Of a DNA stretch of 64,000 nucleotides, positions 46,516 through 55,543 are shown piece after piece; the stretch's first letter is position 1, and the number at the start of each line of letters is the position of its first letter. The translations under genes were made by a program, and so were the position numbers. Under the pieces are notes generated by a model, which worked only from the letters and a program-made list of their open reading frames with translations, made no database searches and had not been told where the DNA came from. This DNA comes from Amycolatopsis vastitatis (lineage in GTDB: Bacteria > Actinomycetota > Actinomycetes > Mycobacteriales > Pseudonocardiaceae), in contig NZ_NMUL01000016.1 in NCBI RefSeq assembly GCF_002234595.1, positions 186,001 through 250,000 of the forward strand, written 5' to 3'.

Positions 46516-47967
46516 CTAACGGTCGCCCTCGTCCGGCTCGACGTCGCCGCAGGTCTCGGTGCCTCCGGTCACAGCTTCGTCGGCCGCGAGAGCGTCTTCG
46601 GCCGGTTCTTCGAGGCCGAGTTCGGCGTCGGCCTCGGCTTCGAACTCGGCGTCCTCTTCGGTCTCTGCTTCGGTGACTTCGGCTTCTTCGTCCTCTTCGG
46701 ACGCTTCTAGTTCCTCCACCGCTTCGGACGCTTCTTCGGCGTCGACCGCTTCGGCGTCCTCGAACGCCTGGTTGTCCTCGAGCGCTTCCGGCGGCGGCGC
46801 GGGCGGCTCGTGTTCGCCGGTGAAGAACGCGGCGAACGAGCCTGGGATGACGATCCAGCAGAAGGCGACGACCGAAGCGACGCCGACCGGGACGCTCACC
46901 GGGTCGAACGGGCCGTCGCCGAGCCGTCCGCCGGACAGCGTGCCCAGCACGACGCAGCCGAGCGCGACGACCACGCCGGCCACCGCGACCGCGCGGATGC
47001 GCTGGGCCGGATCGGCGTCGGCCTTGCGCAGCGACCAGCCGACCAGCGCGCCGGTCGCCGCGGGCAGCACCAGCAGCGCGGGCCACCACGCGGCGTGGTG
47101 GCCGGGCAGGCCGCCGAGCAGCGGGACACCCGGCACGGCGCTGCCGCGGTAGCCGAACATGCCGACGTTCAGCGAGCCGATCGAGAACCCGGGGCCGGTG
47201 ACGAAGGACAGCGCGGCCGTCACGGCGTTCGGCAGGTACAGCACGGAAAGCAGGAAGAGCCCGAAGCTGGTGCCGAAGGCGGGCTCGTAGATGTCGGACA
47301 CCGTCGCCCACGACACAGCGGTCGCGACGGTGAACACGGCGGCGCCGCAGGCCAGCAGCACCGCGAGCCCCAGCGCACCGGCCCGCAGCCCGCGCACGGC
47401 CAGCGGGTCGACGCGTTCGGCGACGACGTCCGGCAGCCCGCACGACCAGGTGATACCCGCGAACGAAGCGGCCGCGGCGAGCAGACCGGGCACGGCGAAC
47501 GCGGACAGCGGGTTCGCCGTCACCGGCGAGCCCTGCGCCGCCAGGGCGACGACCAGCCCGAACACCGCGTGCGCGGCGGTGACCGTGACGAGGACGGGCA
47601 GCGCGTCGCGGAACGACCGGCAGCCGAGGCGCTGGGTGGCGCCGGACGCCGTCCGCGCGGCCAGGGCGAACGCGCCCAGCGTCGGCAGCAGCGGCAGCAC
47701 GCCGAGCGGGTGACCGCCGAGGCCGAGGCGCACCTGGAGGGCGGCGAGCCAGCCGGGCCCGGCGGCCAGCAACACTCCGGTGGTGGAGAAGACGGTGCGT
47801 TCGGCGGTCAGGATGACCAGGGCCAGCACCGTCGCGACGGCGGCGTAGCCGGTGACCAGCGGGCCCAGTGCGGCGGCGAGCAGCACCCGGACCCGGGCCG
47901 CCCGGGAGAGCCCGGGGCCGCCCACGACGTCACCCGGTGGGCGGGGGTCGTCGGTGAGCACTTCCAT
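46516..47967 (-). CDS. DUF6350-like polytopic membrane protein with acidic tail
   Basis: The product has 483 residues from the ATG at 47967. About ten transmembrane helices fill residues 20-375 (LLAAALGPLVTGYAAVATVL, AGALGLAVLLACGAAVFTVA, TGALVGWSLRK). The last ~100 residues are almost entirely Glu, Asp and Ala (EEDEEAEVTEAETEEDAEFE), a strongly acidic cytoplasmic tail. The position before purN and the helix pattern match the DUF6350/PerM-like family that is conserved beside purN in actinobacteria. The function is probably linked to cell-envelope division but is not established. Confidence 0.82.
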   Translation of the reverse strand: MEVLTDDPRPPGDVVGGPGLSRAARVRVLLAAALGPLVTGYAAVATVLALVILTAERTVFSTTGVLLAAGPGWLAALQVRLGLGGHPLGVLPLLPTLGAFALAARTASGATQRLGCRSFRDALPVLVTVTAAHAVFGLVVALAAQGSPVTANPLSAFAVPGLLAAAASFAGITWSCGLPDVVAERVDPLAVRGLRAGALGLAVLLACGAAVFTVATAVSWATVSDIYEPAFGTSFGLFLLSVLYLPNAVTAALSFVTGPGFSIGSLNVGMFGYRGSAVPGVPLLGGLPGHHAAWWPALLVLPAATGALVGWSLRKADADPAQRIRAVAVAGVVVALGCVVLGTLSGGRLGDGPFDPVSVPVGVASVVAFCWIVIPGSFAAFFTGEHEPPAPPPEALEDNQAFEDAEAVDAEEASEAVEELEASEEDEEAEVTEAETEEDAEFEAEADAELGLEEPAEDALAADEAVTGGTETCGDVEPDEGDR

Positions 47968-48070
47968 GATCCGCACCCTGACATCCGGGCTGGTCCGTCC
48001 GGGTGAGGCTCGCCGCCGCGCGGGAACGTGGGGAAGCTAACCCACCCGGTCGGGTAACCCCCCGAGTGCA

Positions 48071-48109
48071 GAACACCCGCCGGGCCACCGAGGGGCACAG
48101 CGGGTGTTC
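48071..48109 (-). terminator. Hairpin after the DUF5336-like gene
   Basis: Ten-bp arms, GAACACCCGC (48071-48080) and GCGGGTGTTC (48100-48109), are perfectly complementary around a 19-nt loop. They lie 16 nt beyond the gene's stop. No clear T-tract is present, so the terminator call is tentative. Confidence 0.45.
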
Positions 48110-48124
48110 CGGAGGGGCTTTGCG

Positions 48125-48907
48125 TCAGCTCTTGCCGAAGCCGCCGGGCGGGGTGCCCGGGTTGTCCGGTGGCGGCTGCTGGAAGAACTGGCCCTGCTGC
48201 GGGGCGTACGTCGTGGCCTGCTGCCCCGGCGGCGGCGTGGTCGACGGCGGGTTCGGCGAACCGTACTGGCCCGGCTGCGAGAACGGCGCCGCCTGCTCAC
48301 CGGCCGAGGCGCCCGGCCCGTGACCCGGCTGGCCGAACTGCTGGCCGGGCTGACCGTACTGCTGCTGTTGCTGCTGCTGGCCGCCCTGGCCGTACTGGCC
48401 GCCGTAGGACGGCGCGGCGGGCTTCGGCGCCGGCGGCTTGATGACGTCGTGCTCGATCAGCAGCGCGCCGACCGCGACGAGCATCTGCAGGATGCCCAGG
48501 ATCAGGATGACGGTGACGATGCCGGGCGAGGTCTGCATCCCGACCAGCGAGTCCAGGACCTCGAGCGCGCCGAGGACGCTGAACAGGGCCGCGAACGGCA
48601 GCGTCTTCGGGCCCTTCGGCAGCGCGTGCATCGCGGCGAGCAGGCCGGCGCCCAGCAGGAACGTCCCGCCGATACCGACGTCTCCGTTGTCGGAGAAGCC
48701 GAGGAAGTACTGCACGAGGCCGAGGACGGCGACGACCAGGGCCAGCAGCAGCGGCAGGTTCTGCGGCAGGCCCGCCGCACCACCACCGGACGGCGCCTGG
48801 TGCGAGTGCGGCGGCTGCTGCGCCGGGAAGCCACTGGACGGCGGTCCGGGGGGCTGCTGGCCGCCACCCTGCTGGGGGTAGCCAGGCCCGCCGCTGGGGA
48901 AGGTCAT
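48125..48907 (-). CDS. DUF5336-like membrane protein with Gly/Pro/Gln-rich termini
   Basis: The product has 260 residues with AGGAG 7 nt before the ATG. The N-terminal ~45 residues are Gly/Pro/Gln-rich. Four hydrophobic segments span about 48-155 (LPLLLALVVAVLGLVQYFLG, GTFLLGAGLLAAMHALP, LFSVLGALEVLDSLVG, TVILILGILQMLVAVGALL). The tail is Gln/Gly/Pro-rich with a run of six Gln. It resembles the mycobacterial 34-kDa antigen family (DUF5336), which has no assigned role. It lies upstream, and on the same strand, of the DUF6350-like gene. Confidence 0.78.
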   Translation of the reverse strand: MTFPSGGPGYPQQGGGQQPPGPPSSGFPAQQPPHSHQAPSGGGAAGLPQNLPLLLALVVAVLGLVQYFLGFSDNGDVGIGGTFLLGAGLLAAMHALPKGPKTLPFAALFSVLGALEVLDSLVGMQTSPGIVTVILILGILQMLVAVGALLIEHDVIKPPAPKPAAPSYGGQYGQGGQQQQQQQYGQPGQQFGQPGHGPGASAGEQAAPFSQPGQYGSPNPPSTTPPPGQQATTYAPQQGQFFQQPPPDNPGTPPGGFGKS

Positions 48908-49060
48908 CGATGCACTCCTGTCGGTTCGACCGGCACTTCGGACGCGCGGGCGCCCAAGGAAGACGAGGCGGCTTGTGTGCGCAGAACGCTAGCGCACTCG
49001 AAGGCCGCCAGCCCACCAGACGCGTGAATACCTCGGCAGGTTTCGTCCCGAAACGCGGAA

Positions 49061-49089
49061 AGGCCGGGCACCACGCGGGTGCCCGGCCT
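49061..49089 (-). terminator. Intrinsic terminator of sucCD
   Basis: GGCCGGGCACC (49062-49072) pairs with GGTGCCCGGCC (49078-49088). On the minus strand the stem is followed by TTTCC. It lies about 23 nt beyond the sucD stop. Confidence 0.8.
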
Positions 49090-49111
49090 CACCAGGAGTT
49101 ACTCGTGGATC

Positions 49112-50002
49112 TCAGCCGAGGCTGTTGTACAGCTCACGCGCGAGGACGGCGGTCTCGCTCGGGGTCTTGCCGACCTTGACGCCGGCGGCCTCGAGGGCCT
49201 CCTTCTTCGCGGCGGCCGTGCCGGAGGAACCCGACACGATGGCGCCCGCGTGGCCCATGGTCTTGCCCTCGGGCGCGGTGAAGCCCGCGACGTAACCGAC
49301 GACCGGCTTCGTCACGTTCTCCTTGATGTAGGCCGCGGCGCGCTCTTCGGCGTCGCCGCCGATTTCGCCGATCATCACGATGACCTTGGTGTCCGGGTCC
49401 GCCTCGAACGCCTCGAGGGCGTCGATGTGCGTGGTGCCGATGATGGGGTCACCGCCGATGCCGACCGCGGTCGAGAAGCCGATGTCCCGCAGCTCGTACA
49501 TCATCTGGTAGGTCAGCGTGCCGGACTTCGACACGAGGCCGATGTGGCCCGGGCCGGAGATGTCGGCCGGGATGATGCCGGCGTTCGACTTGCCCGGGCT
49601 GATCACGCCGGGGCAGTTCGGCCCGATGATCCGGGTCGTGTTGCCCTTCGCGACGGCGTGGGCCCAGAAGTAGGCCGAGTCGTGCACCGGGATGCCCTCG
49701 GTGATCACCACGGCGAGCGGGATCTCGGCGTCGATCGCCTCGAGGACCGCGTCCTTGGCGAACTTCGGCGGCACGAAGATGACCGACACGTCGGCGCCGG
49801 TCTCCTTGATCGCCTCTTCGACGGTGCCGAAGACCTTGAGGTCCTTGCCCTCGATGGTGACGGTCTGGCCGGCCTTGCGGGCGTTGACGCCACCCACGAT
49901 GTTCGTGCCGGACTTCAGCATCTTGGTGGCGTGCTTCATGCCCTCGGAGCCGGTGAGCCCCTGGACGATGACCTTGCTGTTCTCGTTCAGGAAGATCGAC
50001 AT
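49112..50002 (-). CDS. sucD: Succinyl-CoA synthetase alpha subunit
   Basis: With SucC it converts succinyl-CoA to succinate with nucleotide phosphorylation; its product feeds SdhCDAB. The product has 296 residues from the ATG at 50002, one base after the sucC stop. The CoA-binding domain begins SIFLNENSKVIVQGLTGSEG. GPNCPGVISPGKSNAGIIP and the phosphorylated active-site His in MGHAGAIVSGSSGTA are visible. It lies at the end of the sucCD operon, before a terminator. Confidence 0.97.
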   Translation of the reverse strand: MSIFLNENSKVIVQGLTGSEGMKHATKMLKSGTNIVGGVNARKAGQTVTIEGKDLKVFGTVEEAIKETGADVSVIFVPPKFAKDAVLEAIDAEIPLAVVITEGIPVHDSAYFWAHAVAKGNTTRIIGPNCPGVISPGKSNAGIIPADISGPGHIGLVSKSGTLTYQMMYELRDIGFSTAVGIGGDPIIGTTHIDALEAFEADPDTKVIVMIGEIGGDAEERAAAYIKENVTKPVVGYVAGFTAPEGKTMGHAGAIVSGSSGTAAAKKEALEAAGVKVGKTPSETAVLARELYNSLG

Positions 50003-50003
50003 C

Positions 50004-51173
50004 TCACGCACCTGCCGCGGCGAGCTCGGCAGCCTTGTCGGCCGCGTTGTCCATTGTGTCCACCACGGTGACCAGCGGGTGGTTCGCGTCCGCGAGGATC
50101 TGGCGACCCTCGACGACGTTGTTGCCGTCCAGGCGGACGACCAGCGGCTTGGCAGCCTCGTCGCCCAGGATCTTCAGGGCCTCGACGATGCCGTTCGCCA
50201 CCGCGTCACAGGCGGTGATGCCGCCGAAGACGTTGACGAAGACGCTCTTCACGTCGGTGTCGTTGAGGATGACGTCCAGCCCGGCCGCCATGACCTCGGC
50301 CGACGCGCCGCCGCCGATGTCGAGGAAGTTGGCCGGCTTGACGCCGCCGTGCTTCTCGCCCGCGTACGCCACGACGTCCAAAGTGGACATCACGAGGCCC
50401 GCGCCGTTGCCGATGATGCCGACCTGGCCGTCGAGCTTGACGTAGTTGAGGTTCTTGGCCTTGGCCTTCGCCTCGAGCGGGTTCTCCGCGTCCTTGTCCA
50501 CCAGGGCCTCGTGGCCCGGCTGGCGGAAGTCCGCGTTCTCGTCGAGGGTGACCTTGCCGTCGAGGGCGATGATCTTGTCCTGCGGGTCGCGGACCAGCGG
50601 GTTGACCTCGACCAGGGTGGCGTCCTCGGAGACGAAGGTCTCCCAGAGCTTCACCACGACGTCGGCGGCCTCGTCGATGATGTCGGCCGGGAAGTTGCCG
50701 GCCTTCAGGATCTCGAGCGCCTTCGCCTTGTCCACGCCGGCGATCGCGTCGACGGGGATCTTCGCGAGCGCGTCGGGGCGCTCGACGGCGAGCTGCTCGA
50801 TCTCCATGCCGCCTTCGGACGAGGCCATCGCCAGGAAGGTGCGGTTCGCCCGGTCCAGCAGGAAGGAGAAGTAGTACTCGGACGCGATGTCCGAGGCTTC
50901 CGCCACGAGCACGCGGCGCGTGATGTGGCCCTTGATGTCGAGGCCGAGGATGGCTTCCGCCTTCTCCTTCGCCTCGTCCGGCGTCTGGGCCAGCTTGACG
51001 CCGCCCGCCTTGCCACGCCCGCCGACCTTCACCTGCGCCTTGACGACGACCTGGGTGCCGATCTGCTCCGCGGCGGTCTTGGCTTCTTCGGGGTTGCTAG
51101 CCACCGAGCCCGGCAGAACCGGTACTCCGTGTGCGGCGAAGAGATCCCTCGCCTGGTACTCGTAGAGGTCCAC
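50004..51173 (-). CDS. sucC: Succinyl-CoA synthetase beta subunit
   Basis: This is the nucleotide-binding subunit. The GTG at 51173 gives 389 residues, the family length, with AGGAG about 10 nt upstream. An ATP-grasp domain opens DLYEYQARDLFAAHGVPVLPG and continues with VVVKAQVKVGGRGKAGGVKLA. The metal-binding segment ATLVEVNPLVRDPQDKIIALDGKV and the C-terminal NFLDIGGGASAEVMAAGL/FVNVFGGITACD are diagnostic. The start of sucD follows after one base. Confidence 0.97.
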   Translation of the reverse strand: MDLYEYQARDLFAAHGVPVLPGSVASNPEEAKTAAEQIGTQVVVKAQVKVGGRGKAGGVKLAQTPDEAKEKAEAILGLDIKGHITRRVLVAEASDIASEYYFSFLLDRANRTFLAMASSEGGMEIEQLAVERPDALAKIPVDAIAGVDKAKALEILKAGNFPADIIDEAADVVVKLWETFVSEDATLVEVNPLVRDPQDKIIALDGKVTLDENADFRQPGHEALVDKDAENPLEAKAKAKNLNYVKLDGQVGIIGNGAGLVMSTLDVVAYAGEKHGGVKPANFLDIGGGASAEVMAAGLDVILNDTDVKSVFVNVFGGITACDAVANGIVEALKILGDEAAKPLVVRLDGNNVVEGRQILADANHPLVTVVDTMDNAADKAAELAAAGA

Positions 51174-51241
51174 TACTCCAGTCTCCTGACGACACGCCAC
51201 TGTGGTGGTCCGCACTACCGGACCGCGCTGTCGGACCAGTC

Positions 51242-51247
51242 GAGGTT
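51242..51247 (-). promoter_or_regulatory. -10-like element upstream of sucC
   Basis: TAACCT on the minus strand lies about 68 nt before the sucC start. A CCTGCG/CGCAGG inverted repeat is just upstream, near 51256-51271, where a -35 box would be expected; no TTGAC-like box was found. Confidence 0.35.
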
Positions 51248-51292
51248 AGCGACCTGCGCAGACGCAGGGGACTCCGCACCTGGTGAAGTCGG

Positions 51293-51616
51293 TCACCGTG
51301 TGCGGTCAGACGGTGCGTCGGCGGTGTGAGACCGCCCACCGCCGAGCCGTTTCAGCGTGTCCGAGGCGGTCTCGGCGGTGAAAACGAGGGCGCCACCGAG
51401 AGCGGATTCGAGGTCTTCGGGCGGCGCGGCGCCGAGCACGCCGACCGCGTCCGGGTCCTCCTGCTCGGCGGTGCGGAGGATCTGTTCGGCGGTGTCCAGC
51501 GGGCCGGCGTGGACGACCTCCACGCCTTCGTCGCGCAGGACGCGCCCCAGCGCGATGGCCGCCGGGTCGGGCCGGGTGAACTCGACGACGAGCACCCGGA
51601 GCCGGTCACGGCTCAC
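51293..51616 (-). CDS. Small protein resembling a cobalamin-binding (B12-binding) fold
   Basis: The product has 107 residues. It starts LRVLVVEFTRPDPAAIALGRVLRDEGVEVVHAG, then PLDTAEQILRTAEQEDPDAVGVLG, a pattern that follows the B12-binding domain of mutases. The DxHxxG motif that supplies the cobalt-ligating His is missing and replaced by TRPDPAAIALG, so base-off cobalamin binding is unlikely. The GTG at 51616 overlaps the upstream membrane-protein gene by 11 nt. It lies just upstream of sucC, on the same strand, but 120 bp away. Confidence 0.7.
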   Translation of the reverse strand: MSRDRLRVLVVEFTRPDPAAIALGRVLRDEGVEVVHAGPLDTAEQILRTAEQEDPDAVGVLGAAPPEDLESALGGALVFTAETASDTLKRLGGGRSHTADAPSDRTR

Positions 51617-53879
51617 GACGTCCGCCGGCGGCCGACATGCCCGCCGCGACGAGCAGTGCGGCCACGGCCGCGAGGGCGACCCAGAACCCCGTGGACGGGC
51701 TCGCGCCGCCGAGCGCGCCGCCGACGAGCGGCAGCTCCGCGGCGTGCAGCGCGACGAGCAGGGCAGCACCGGACAGCAGCGCCGCCGCCGGCTTCGGCCG
51801 GGAACGCAGCGCCAGCGCGGCGGCGCCGAGGACGACCGCGGCGGCGGTCAGCAGGCCCCACGAAGGCGTGTCGAAGTTCGACCAGAGCCCGGGCGCGACG
51901 TAGCCGGGAACGCTGAAGACGGGCAGCCCGAACGCGGCGACCGCGAGCACTCCACCGGCCACGACGGGGGTGAGCACGTTCTTGTCCGGTCCGGCGCCCT
52001 CCCCGGTGTCCTCGCGTTCGACGACGCCGGTCCCGGCGGCGGCGAGCGCGGTCAGGGCGGCGAGCACGAGCGCGACGAACGTCCAGGCCGCGCCGGCGCC
52101 GAGGTCGTAGGTGAAGGCCGGGGCGGTGCCGGTGCCCCCGAAGCCGGCGAGGTTGCCGGCCTGGGTGGCGGTCAGCGCCGTGTTGAGGACGGCCGTGCCG
52201 GCCAGGACGATCCCGGCCCAGGCGAGCCCGGCCAGCGGCCGCGCCCCCGGCGCGGTTTTCGGGACCAGCGTCCCGGCGGCGAGCACGGCGAGCACGAGCG
52301 CGGCGGTGAGCAGGAACCAGCGGGCGGGACTCGCGGCGGCGGCGCTGACCGGCGTGGTGGCCCCGGGGTTCAGCGCGGTGACGGCGACCTGCGGCGCGAC
52401 GCTGCCGATGACGGCGGCGATCGCGGTGGCCAGGCCCAGCAGCCCGGTGGTCAGCCGCCACCAGAAGAGCCCTGGCAGCTTTGCGGAGCCGGCGAGGTCG
52501 GCTTCGGAGTTCTCGATCTTCTCGGTGAGCCGTGTGAAGGCGAGGCCGCCGATGACGGCGGTCGCCCCGAGCACGAGGACGGGTCCCCAGGTGACGTGCA
52601 GATCGGAGCGGTAGAGACCGGCCAGCACGGGCGGAACGGCCACGCCGAAGGCACCGGCGGTCAGCCCGGCGAGCGCCCCGCGGGCGGTGCTTTCGGACGG
52701 AGCGGCGAGGGCGACCGCGGCGGCCAACGGCAACGCGGCGGCGAGCAGGAGGTAGCCGCCGAGGGCGGGCCAAGGCCCTTCGAAGGCGGAGCGGGCGAGC
52801 AGGAAACCGTTGTCGGAGTGGACGGGAGCGGTCAGCAGCCCGACCCCGGCGACGACGGCGAGCAGCGGCGCGAGCAGCCGCCAGCGGCGGCGTTCGGGCT
52901 CTTCGTGGCTCCGGTGCGCCCGCCAGGCGAGCACCCCGGCGGCGCAGGTGAGGACGTGCCCGGCGACGAGCAGCCAGAACCCGGCGCCGACGGCCGAGCC
53001 GCCGAGAAACCGGTCGGGCAGGTACAGCTCGGGCCGGATGGTGAGCGGGCCGTTGACGGCGAACTGCAGGTCGAGCACGAGCCGCCCGGGCGCCAGGGCG
53101 GCGAGACCGAGGACGAGACCCCCGCCGAGCCGGGGGTGCTTCGTGACGGCGGCCCAGACGGCGGCCGCGGCCGGAGCGAGCGCGAGAACGGCCAGCCACG
53201 GCCAAGCGACGAACCCGGGCCCGGCGGCGGGCGAGACGGAAACCATTCCGGCGACGGCGAGAGCGACAGCACCGAGGACGGCGAGCCCGAGAGCCGCGGT
53301 CAGGAGAGGCGAGAGGCCGGTGTCGTCGGTGTCCCAGGCCGAGTTCTGCGTGGCTTGGCGAGTTGCGGCGGAAACGGCGGACCGTGGCACGGGATCGGCA
53401 GGTCTGCCGGACCGCCGATCGGCGCCGGTGGACTCGGCTTCACCACTGCCCGGCCGGGGCGGCTCGACGGAATCCCGCGCGGCTGCGACCGACTCACCGG
53501 ACCTCCGAACAGCGCCGATGGACTCGGATTCCGCGGCTCCGCCGCCATCCGACGAGCGCGACTCAACCGAATCCCCCGCGCCCTTCGCCGCCTCGCCGGC
53601 GCCGGCGGGCTCGGCTTCGCCACTGCCCGGCCGCGGCGATCCGACCGAATCCCGTGCGGCTGCGACCGACTCACCGGCCCCCTGATCAGCGCCGACCGGC
53701 GTGGCTTCACCACTGCCCGTCCGGAGCGGCTCGACGGAATCTTGCGTGTCCTCGGTCGCGTCGCCGGGGGCGGATGCTGTCGGCTTGGCCGCGTCCGGGC
53801 CTGACCGCTTGCCGGTGGGGTCTTCGGCCGCGGGGTCGTGCGGGGTGCTGCCGGTGGGGGGCTCTGAGCGTGGGGGCAT
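51606..53879 (-). CDS. Large polytopic membrane protein with repetitive N-terminus
   Basis: The product has 757 residues from the ATG at 53879; TAGCGT ends 10 nt upstream, giving a near-leaderless transcript. The first ~185 residues are low-complexity and contain four 30-residue repeats rich in Ser, Gly, Glu and Ala (DSVEPPRPGSGEAE, GESVAAARDSV). About fifteen hydrophobic segments follow from residue ~190 to the end (LLTAALGLAVLGAVALAVAGM, GYLLLAAALPLAAAVALAA). No transport or enzymatic motif is recognised. The downstream B12-fold-like gene overlaps it by 11 nt. Confidence 0.78.
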   Translation of the reverse strand: MPPRSEPPTGSTPHDPAAEDPTGKRSGPDAAKPTASAPGDATEDTQDSVEPLRTGSGEATPVGADQGAGESVAAARDSVGSPRPGSGEAEPAGAGEAAKGAGDSVESRSSDGGGAAESESIGAVRRSGESVAAARDSVEPPRPGSGEAESTGADRRSGRPADPVPRSAVSAATRQATQNSAWDTDDTGLSPLLTAALGLAVLGAVALAVAGMVSVSPAAGPGFVAWPWLAVLALAPAAAAVWAAVTKHPRLGGGLVLGLAALAPGRLVLDLQFAVNGPLTIRPELYLPDRFLGGSAVGAGFWLLVAGHVLTCAAGVLAWRAHRSHEEPERRRWRLLAPLLAVVAGVGLLTAPVHSDNGFLLARSAFEGPWPALGGYLLLAAALPLAAAVALAAPSESTARGALAGLTAGAFGVAVPPVLAGLYRSDLHVTWGPVLVLGATAVIGGLAFTRLTEKIENSEADLAGSAKLPGLFWWRLTTGLLGLATAIAAVIGSVAPQVAVTALNPGATTPVSAAAASPARWFLLTAALVLAVLAAGTLVPKTAPGARPLAGLAWAGIVLAGTAVLNTALTATQAGNLAGFGGTGTAPAFTYDLGAGAAWTFVALVLAALTALAAAGTGVVEREDTGEGAGPDKNVLTPVVAGGVLAVAAFGLPVFSVPGYVAPGLWSNFDTPSWGLLTAAAVVLGAAALALRSRPKPAAALLSGAALLVALHAAELPLVGGALGGASPSTGFWVALAAVAALLVAAGMSAAGGRREP
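53420..53770 (-). repeat. Four 90-bp repeats in the membrane-protein gene
   Basis: The tetramer of related units starts near 53436, 53526, 53613 and 53703, with spacings of 90, 87 and 90 bp. Each encodes about 30 residues of the disordered N-terminus. Units one and three are nearly identical over about 70 bp. Confidence 0.7.
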
Positions 53880-53895
53880 ATTGCCCGCGACGCTA

Positions 53896-54292
53896 GCAAG
53901 TCCGGGCGGGCAGGAGCCGTCGCCGGGGGCGCGAGTCGTCGAAAGGGCGGGAACACCCGTCCGCAAACCGTTATTCCGGGCCGTGATGCCCTCGGAGGCC
54001 CTCCAGACGCCTTCACCACCCCTCTCGCCTGTAAGACAAGTCACATCGAACGCCGTAAACCCCCTCTAACTTTGGGTGATTTCCACAGGTGAGCGGTTCG
54101 TGAACTCCACCCGAACGGCCGACGCGGGAGGCACGTCTTGCCGACAGCGGTACCCCTTCGTTACTGTCCCGGGGTCCCCATTACAGTCAGGTCACGAAGT
54201 AGGACACCGAGCGAACCACCCCCGAGGTCCGCTTACCGGGTTCCCCCGCCCGCAGTCCTCGACCCGGCTCCCCGACGATGGAAGGCCCTGTC
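53896..54292 (+). promoter_or_regulatory. Long upstream region and leader of the M23 peptidase gene
   Basis: Nearly 400 bases carry no supported gene. TAACTT at about 54066-54071 is a candidate -10, which would give a transcript leader of about 215 nt. The leader contains stretches such as GGGTGATTTCC and CGCGGGAGGCACG. These recall, but do not prove, the c-di-AMP riboswitch that often precedes actinobacterial cell-wall hydrolase genes. GGAAGG ends 7 nt before the TTG start. Confidence 0.35.
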
Positions 54293-55105
54293 TTGGCTTC
54301 ACACCGCTCCCCCGGCGGCCAAGCTCCTTCCCCGGCACTGAAGGACGCGCTCGAAGGCGCGGTCGTCCGTGTCCGGGGTGCGCACCGCATCGCCCCGCCC
54401 TCTTCGGCCCTCCGCGGCCGTGTCGTGGTTGCCGCCGTTGCGGCTGGTGCGTTCGCCGCCGCCGCTGCGGGCTCGACCCTCAAGACAGTCACCGATTCCG
54501 ACACCGCCGTCACCCCCCTGGCCAACAGCCAGGACGCCAGCGCTTCGCTGACCGCGGGAGGTGCGGGTTCCGGGGGCGCCCCGGAACTCCTGCCCACCGG
54601 CCGCACCGTCGACGCCTCCGCCGAAGCCGCGAAGCTCGCCGACAGCGCCTCCATCACGCAGGCCCGCGAGCAGCGCGAAGCCGACGCCGCCAAGAAGGCC
54701 GCCGAAGAAGCTTCGCGTCCCAAGACCTGCCTGCCCGCGCACGGCACCTTCACCTCGGGCTTCGGTGCCCGGTGGGGCACGAGCCACCTCGGCATCGACA
54801 TCGCCAACTCGATCGGCACCCCGATCTACGCCGCCTCCGACGGCAAGGTGATCGAGGCCGGCCCCGCCAGCGGCTTCGGCCTCTGGGTCCGGATCCAGCT
54901 CGACGACGGCACGATCCAGGTCTACGGCCACATGAACAGCTTCTCCGTCAAGGAGGGGCAGACGGTCAAGTGCGGCCAGCAGATCGCCGAGATCGGCAAC
55001 CGCGGCGCGAGCACCGGCCCTCACCTGCACTTCGAGGTGTGGCAGAACGGCACCAAGAAGATCGACCCCCGGCCCTGGCTGGCCGCGCGCGGCATCGTCG
55101 TCTGA
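54293..55105 (+). CDS. Exported M23-family metallopeptidase (peptidoglycan endopeptidase-like)
   Basis: The TTG at 54293 is chosen because GGAAGG precedes it by 7 nt; an ATG at 54278 has no such site. The product has 270 residues. A membrane helix or signal (about 40-60, VVVAAVAAGAFAAAAAGS) is followed by an Ala/Glu/Lys coiled stretch (REQREADAAKKAAEEA). The lysostaphin-like domain (about 145-265) has zinc ligands HLGIDIA and GPHLHFEVW plus GHMNSF. It should cleave peptide cross-links in peptidoglycan. The long leader suggests post-transcriptional control. Confidence 0.92.
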   Translation: MASHRSPGGQAPSPALKDALEGAVVRVRGAHRIAPPSSALRGRVVVAAVAAGAFAAAAAGSTLKTVTDSDTAVTPLANSQDASASLTAGGAGSGGAPELLPTGRTVDASAEAAKLADSASITQAREQREADAAKKAAEEASRPKTCLPAHGTFTSGFGARWGTSHLGIDIANSIGTPIYAASDGKVIEAGPASGFGLWVRIQLDDGTIQVYGHMNSFSVKEGQTVKCGQQIAEIGNRGASTGPHLHFEVWQNGTKKIDPRPWLAARGIVV

Positions 55106-55543
55106 TCCGCTCGCTCCACCCCCGACGGTCCACTCCCCGCTCGCCCGCGGGCAGCGCGGACACGCCGCCGGAAACCCGGCCGTAGAGCCATGATTCGCCG
55201 CTGAGGACCGAAGCCGTTCCTCGGCCGCGCGAACATCCGCTCCGGCCGAGACACCGCGACAGCGCCTCTCCGGCCACGGCCGACGGCTCGGCACCAGACG
55301 AGAGTTCGCCGCACGGAGACGCCGCGCTCCCACCGAAGAACGCCGGACTACGCCGATCGAGCGGCGACCGGCAGAGGTGCCCGAGAAGCCGGTGCGCGAG
55401 AAGTCGTCCAAGCGAACGCAACGGGATGACGCACCGGCGAGATCCGCCGGATTTCCTCCAGGCCGCCCGGGAACTCCCCGGGAGCCCGAGACCACACCGA
55501 GGCGGAAAAGACCGCCCACAAGCCCCTCAGCGCCCGGAACCGC
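55106..55543. other. Gene-poor interval between the M23 peptidase and the SOS-box gene
   Basis: About 440 bases, GC-rich, with no supported coding region, RNA gene or strong hairpin. Open frames across it are Arg/Ser/Gly-rich and lack motifs. It lies at the 3' ends of two convergent genes. Confidence 0.5.
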
